NCBI GenBank assembly: GCA_025716815.1
Contig: JAIXMN010000121.1
Coordinates: forward strand, 1 to 10,373
Direction of reading: 5' to 3'
Length of the DNA stretch: 10,373 nt
DNA from: Dichotomocladium elegans
Taxonomy: Eukaryota > Mucoromycota > Mucoromycetes > Mucorales > Lichtheimiaceae
Position 1 is the first letter of the stretch; each line of letters starts with the position of its first letter. The notes under the pieces were generated by a model. That model did no database searches. It was not told the origin of the DNA and saw only the letters and a list, made by a program, of their open reading frames with translations. Position numbers and translations under genes: made by a program. Shown piece by piece: positions 7,127 through 10,373 of the stretch.

Positions 7127-7295
7127 ATACTGCAAGTAGCGCAAGCGTAACAGATGAAGAACATACTGCCAAGTATCAGATCCGAAAATCACCACAACGC
7201 ATATACTGCCTAAGCGTAACAAGGAAGTGGTAACCCCATCACATCAACAGGGCGTAACAGACTCCAAACATACTGCAAGCGGAAACAAGCGTAAC
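7127..7295 (-). repeat. Short interspersed words ATACTGC / GCGTAAC in the gypsy 3' region
   Basis: ATACTGC occurs at 7127, 7163, 7203 and 7270; GCGTAAC at 7145, 7214, 7252 and 7289. Three of the pairs are in the same order, 11-19 bases apart. They look like worn copies of a unit of about 40-70 bp. Function unknown. Confidence 0.45.
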
Positions 7296-7436
7296 GTCAA
7301 CCCGACAGGAGAATTGGAAACTAGACAGGGTTCGTCGTGGCAAAAAGGCTGAAGGACACGAAGCCTAAATGCGGAATGCTGTATAAACAGCCGTGCAAAG
7401 CGTCCCAATCAAGATTGGTGAGCGTTAACCAAACGG

Positions 7437-9278
7437 TTATTTGCCTAAACGGCGTGAGCGGCGAGTCGGTGAAACAACATCCACTATAGACTTTTGCTCA
7501 TGGAAACGTCGGAGAGACTCCTTAGCGTTGGTCAGATTTGACACAGGTTCCCAGGTGGCTTCGTGACGTGGATACCCCTTCCAAAGAACAAGGTATTGGG
7601 TTTTGCCGCGTCGGGTGCGTGCGTCCAAAATCTCGTCGACCTCATATTCGTTCGTTCGTGTAATGACTGCTGGAGGTCTGTCCGGCCGTCGCTCTTCATC
7701 GTCAGGTTCATTATAAACCTTCAGAGCACTGATATGAAAAACGTCATGAGCCGTCATCGTCTCAGGGAGTGCAAGACGATATGCCACAGGCCCAATACGT
7801 TCCAGGATCTTGTAAGGGCCTGCCCATCGTGGCAGTAACTTCTTCGTCGGGGAAGAGGAGTATACGTCGGGATTGATATTCGTCGTTCTAACAAGAACTT
7901 GCATACCCACTTCCAATTCCACTTCACGGCGTCTGGCATTAGCATACTTAGCTTGTCGTTCTGCCGCAGCGTCGAGCTGTAAAAGCACCTCTTTGCGGAT
8001 GGAGTCAAGTTTGCTAGCCAATTCGTCGGCCGAAGCCACGTCTGATGGAGTACCAGGCGTCAGAGCAGGAGAGACATTCCGTCCCAAGTCGGCGAAGAAA
8101 GGCGTGATGCCAATCGAGGCGTGCTTGGTGTCGTTATACGTATGCTCTAGAATTGGTAACCATCGATCCCAGTCACGTTGGTCATAAGCGACGTAATTGC
8201 GCAGCATGTCTTCGAGCGTCCGATTCGTGCGTTCCGTCTGTCCGTCGCTTTGAGGATGGAAAGCCGTCGATAAATTGCGTTTGATGCCAAGCATCTTCGT
8301 GAGAGCAGCCCAGAATCGAGAGGTAAAACGTACGTCACGATCACTTACAAGATCGTCGGGTAGACCATGCTGGCGATAAATCTCTCGAAAGAACAGATCA
8401 GCAAAATCTTCAGCAGTATCAGTCGTCTTGCATGGAGCAAAGTGGGCACGCTTGGAGAAGCGATCCACAAATACTGCGATAGCGTCGAAATTGCGTTTCA
8501 TCTTGGGCAAATGCATAATAAAGTCCATGGAGACTGATGCCCAACGTCCCTGAGCCCGTTGCAATGGTTGCAAGAGGCCTGCAGGCTTAGAGTTCGTCGG
8601 TTTCACCCTTTGACACATGTCGCACGTGGATATATATCGTCGGACAGTTTTGCTCATATGAGGCCAGTAGTAAATGCGTCCTACGCGCTCGAGCGTTGCG
8701 TCGATCCCCCTATGCCCTGCTACTGGTGCATCATGTGCGTCATGCAATATACGATTTAACAGCGTCGGCATGCGAGGGACACAGATTCGTCGTCGTCCAT
8801 CCACAACTCGATATAATATGCCGTCCTCCATTGAGTATTCACCGTCAACCTCCTCCCCGGTTCGTAACTTGGCAATAACGTCGGTCCACAGTGCGTCCTT
8901 ACAATAATATTTGATAAGATCGTGGCCAAGCGTCTCCCCCCGGACCACAAGAGCCATATGATGTATCGCCATGTGGGCGTCGGCATGCGTCGGCTCATCC
9001 GGAGGCCGCTTAGAGAGAGCGTCAGCAGCCGCGTTCTTTTCGCGAGGAATATGATAAACGTCGAACTGGTAAGACATGAATTTTTCCAGCCATCGTGCCT
9101 GTCGGGAAGAGAGATTCGTGTTTGTGTGAAGAGTGGAGATAGCGCGGTTGTCCGTGAAGAGCGTAAAGCGACGCCCGTCCAAATGATGGCGCCATTCACT
9201 AAGACAAAAAATAACCGCAAGCAACTCGAGTTCGTGTACGGGATAATTCCGTTCTGCACCTTTCAAAGTCCGAGATGC
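7437..9278 (-). CDS. Gypsy pol, third segment: RNase H C-terminal half, integrase, GPY/F, chromodomain
   Basis: Continues the pol polyprotein after a frame break at 9279-9281. Numbering from the Met-like codon at 9266: RNase H remainder 1-90 (HELELLA at 11-17, TDN with D39, ADALSKR with D82); integrase zinc finger H178, H185, C215-x2-C218; catalytic core D248 (SMDF), D309 (VSDRD), E345 (GQTERTN), an exact DD35E; GPY/F block around 480-500 (RWAGPYKILERIGPVAYRL); chromodomain 540-590 with candidate cage aromatics Y541, W562 and W572 (YEVDEIL, LWKGYP, TWEP). Integrase inserts the cDNA; in related elements the chromodomain tethers it to modified histone tails and steers insertion to heterochromatin. 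All catalytic residues are present and the 609-codon frame is uninterrupted to its stop at 7437-7439, so this part looks recently functional. Confidence 0.97.
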   Translation of the reverse strand, partial: ASRTLKGAERNYPVHELELLAVIFCLSEWRHHLDGRRFTLFTDNRAISTLHTNTNLSSRQARWLEKFMSYQFDVYHIPREKNAAADALSKRPPDEPTHADAHMAIHHMALVVRGETLGHDLIKYYCKDALWTDVIAKLRTGEEVDGEYSMEDGILYRVVDGRRRICVPRMPTLLNRILHDAHDAPVAGHRGIDATLERVGRIYYWPHMSKTVRRYISTCDMCQRVKPTNSKPAGLLQPLQRAQGRWASVSMDFIMHLPKMKRNFDAIAVFVDRFSKRAHFAPCKTTDTAEDFADLFFREIYRQHGLPDDLVSDRDVRFTSRFWAALTKMLGIKRNLSTAFHPQSDGQTERTNRTLEDMLRNYVAYDQRDWDRWLPILEHTYNDTKHASIGITPFFADLGRNVSPALTPGTPSDVASADELASKLDSIRKEVLLQLDAAAERQAKYANARRREVELEVGMQVLVRTTNINPDVYSSSPTKKLLPRWAGPYKILERIGPVAYRLALPETMTAHDVFHISALKVYNEPDDEERRPDRPPAVITRTNEYEVDEILDARTRRGKTQYLVLWKGYPRHEATWEPVSNLTNAKESLRRFHEQKSIVDVVSPTRRSRRLGK

Positions 9279-9939
9279 AAAGCGACAGGGTGCAAAAGAC
9301 CATCGTCCTGTTCCTGGGAGAGAATGCCACCAATAGCGACCATAGTCGATGCGTCGGTGTGCACGTAAAAGCGTCGAGAGGGATCAGGAAGTGCAAGAAC
9401 AGGGGCAGAGGTAAGCCGTCGCTTTAGTTCGTCAAAAGCCGTCTGTTGCGCGTCACCCCACGTCCAAGGAACATCCTTACGAAGGAGTTCGTTGAGGGGC
9501 ACAGTAACCTCTGCGTACTGGTGCACAAAGCGTCGATAATAGTTACAAAATCCGAGAAACGTCTGGAGGTCACCCACACTTTTGGGCGCCGTCCACTTCG
9601 TGACCGCGTCGAGCTTTCTAGGCTCACACCGTACACTGTCAGCCCCTACCTCATGTCCAAGGAACTCAAGTCGAGACATCCCGAAAGCACACTTAGACCA
9701 TTTGGCGTAGAGCTTATGTTGACGTAGTCGTCCCAAAACCTTATTCAGGTGTTTGGCGTGATCCTCAGGCGTCTTACTGTAGACGAGAATATCATCCAAG
9801 TAAACAATAACGCACTCGTCGAGGAGGTCGTGAAAAACGTTGTTGAGAGCCCGCATAAACGTCGAGGGAGCCGAAGCTAGACCCATTGGCATAACCGTAA
9901 AAGCGTAGAGTCCATATCTCGTCAGGAAACTGGTTTTTT
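9279..9939 (-). CDS. Gypsy pol, second segment: reverse transcriptase palm/thumb and RNase H N-terminal half
   Basis: Carries the reverse transcriptase active site and start of RNase H. After the frame break at 9934-9939 it reads TRYGLYAFTVMPMGLASAPS, the conserved RT block between the first Asp and the catalytic pair; then IVYLDDILVYSKT with the YLDD active site; HKLYAKWSKCAFG and FLGHEVG of the palm/thumb; FLGFCNYYRRF of the connection; and FYVHTDAST, the first RNase H Asp. It then leaves frame at the A3 run 9279-9281 and meets a stop at 9263-9265. Both breaks are one-base homopolymer differences. Upstream residues in this frame (before about 9940) are nonsense. Confidence 0.95.
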
Positions 9940-10373
9940 GGGACATCGTCTTCCTTGACTCGTATTTGGTAATAGCCAGAACGAAGGTCCATCTTCGAGA
10001 ACACTCTGGCACCACGGAGCTGCTCCATGAGATCGTCGGTGCGAGGTAATGGGTATCGGTCCTTTATAGTAACGCGATTCAAAGCTCGATAATCCACTAC
10101 CATTCGTAGGGTACCATCCTTCTTGCCCACAAACAGAACCGGTGCACCATAAGGCGCACTGGACGGTTTAATCCACCCCTTTGCCAATAAATCGTCGAGC
10201 GTCCGTTTCAGCTCTGCCAACTCACGTGTGGATAAGCGGTATAGACGTTGAGCTGGTGGTCGTGCGTCTGGCTCTAGAGGGATGGTGTGTTCAACGTCGC
10301 GTTCAGGTGGCAGCCCAGTAGGAAGATCGTCGGGAAATACGTCAGCATAGTCCTTGAGAAGTTTTTGTCTAAC
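9935..10373 (-). CDS. Gypsy pol, first segment: reverse transcriptase N-terminal part (open at right edge)
   Basis: Fingers and first palm region of reverse transcriptase. The frame is open from the window edge: DYADVFPDDLP and HTIPLEPDARPP, typical of the stretch between protease and RT, then LDDLLAKGWIKPSSAPYGAP, VGKKDGTLRMVVDYRALN, KDRYPLPRTDDL and FSKMDLRSGYYQI with the first catalytic Asp, up to KEDDVPK. Frame is lost at the T6 run (9934-9939, plus strand); the next RT block follows one base out of frame. Protease and Gag should lie to the right of the window. Confidence 0.96.

Larger units (their letters stand above)
6685..7436 (-). other. Gypsy 3' noncoding region between pol and the LTR
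   Basis: About 750 bp without a credible gene; short frames on either strand show no motif. It holds runs of the CGTCG word (for example 6737-6749, 6816-6829 and 6852-6861), a second polypurine-like tract (7073-7086) followed on the plus strand by nine A, and short recurring words ATACTGC and GCGTAAC between 7127 and 7295. Confidence 0.6.
6355..10373 (-). mobile_element. Chromodomain Ty3/gypsy LTR retrotransposon, 3' portion (right end outside window)
   Basis: On the minus strand the order is pol (10373 to 7437), a 765-bp 3' noncoding region, a polypurine tract (6684-6672) and the 3' LTR (6671-6355). Domain order RT, RNase H, INT, chromodomain is diagnostic of the chromovirus branch of Ty3/gypsy (Metaviridae-type elements). 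Gag, protease, the primer-binding site and the 5' LTR should lie to the right. The LTR abuts 18S rRNA sequence, so the element inserted into the 18S; the 5-bp duplication would be GTTTC (6350-6354, plus strand). Confidence 0.97.

Noticed and set aside
7127..7295. CRISPR-like or tandem repeat array
   Set aside because: The repeated words are only seven bases, the spacing is irregular, and the setting is a eukaryotic retroelement.
7873..8187. Long plus-strand frames opposite pol (7563-7838, 7873-8187, 8922-9368)
   Set aside because: Shadows antisense to the strongly conserved integrase and RNase H frames.

Overview
The window is eukaryotic repeat DNA. It holds a fragment of nuclear 18S rRNA gene and three different transposable elements that appear to be nested in it and in each other. 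I see no ordinary host protein-coding gene. The eukaryotic call rests on unmistakable nuclear 18S sequence, two short spliceosomal introns (66 and 58 bp) in a transposase gene, and eukaryote-only transposon families. The 18S has a small signature (AAAACGTCCATAGTCGAAC on the minus strand) that, from memory, resembles red algal rather than fungal, plant or animal 18S. I treat that as a weak lineage hint only.

Layout. (1) 1-2427, plus strand: the 3' part of a hAT DNA transposon. It has a transposase gene in three exons that is open at the left edge, a noncoding 3' region, a palindrome-rich subterminal zone and a probable terminal repeat ending at 2427. (2) 2428-about 5424, minus strand: the 5' part of a non-LTR retrotransposon (LINE), comprising a structured leader, ORF1, an inter-ORF gap and an ORF2 with an intact-looking APE-type endonuclease. 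ORF2 stops exactly where the hAT terminus begins, just before its reverse transcriptase domain. (3) 5425-6354, minus strand: 18S rRNA from roughly position 80 to 1000 of a standard 18S, cut sharply at both ends. (4) 6355-10373, minus strand: the 3' portion of a chromodomain Ty3/gypsy LTR retrotransposon, with a 317-bp 3' LTR, a polypurine tract, a long 3' noncoding region and pol (reverse transcriptase, RNase H, DD35E integrase, GPY/F, chromodomain), open at the right edge.

Reading of the nest. The LINE lies in the same direction as the 18S and begins where 18S similarity stops. The gypsy LTR sits in the 18S at GAAAC. The hAT sits in LINE ORF2. The simplest history is an rDNA unit (or an rDNA-LINE chimera) that received a LINE, then a hAT inside the LINE, and independently a gypsy element. 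Single-base differences at homopolymers break the transposase, pol (twice) and probably LINE ORF1, so the copies are either decayed or affected by homopolymer sequencing errors.

Most worth following up: the sharp 18S/LINE junction (an 18S-targeted LINE or a template-switch chimera), the strong hairpin in the LINE leader, and a strand-biased CGTCG word that saturates both coding and noncoding parts of the gypsy element.
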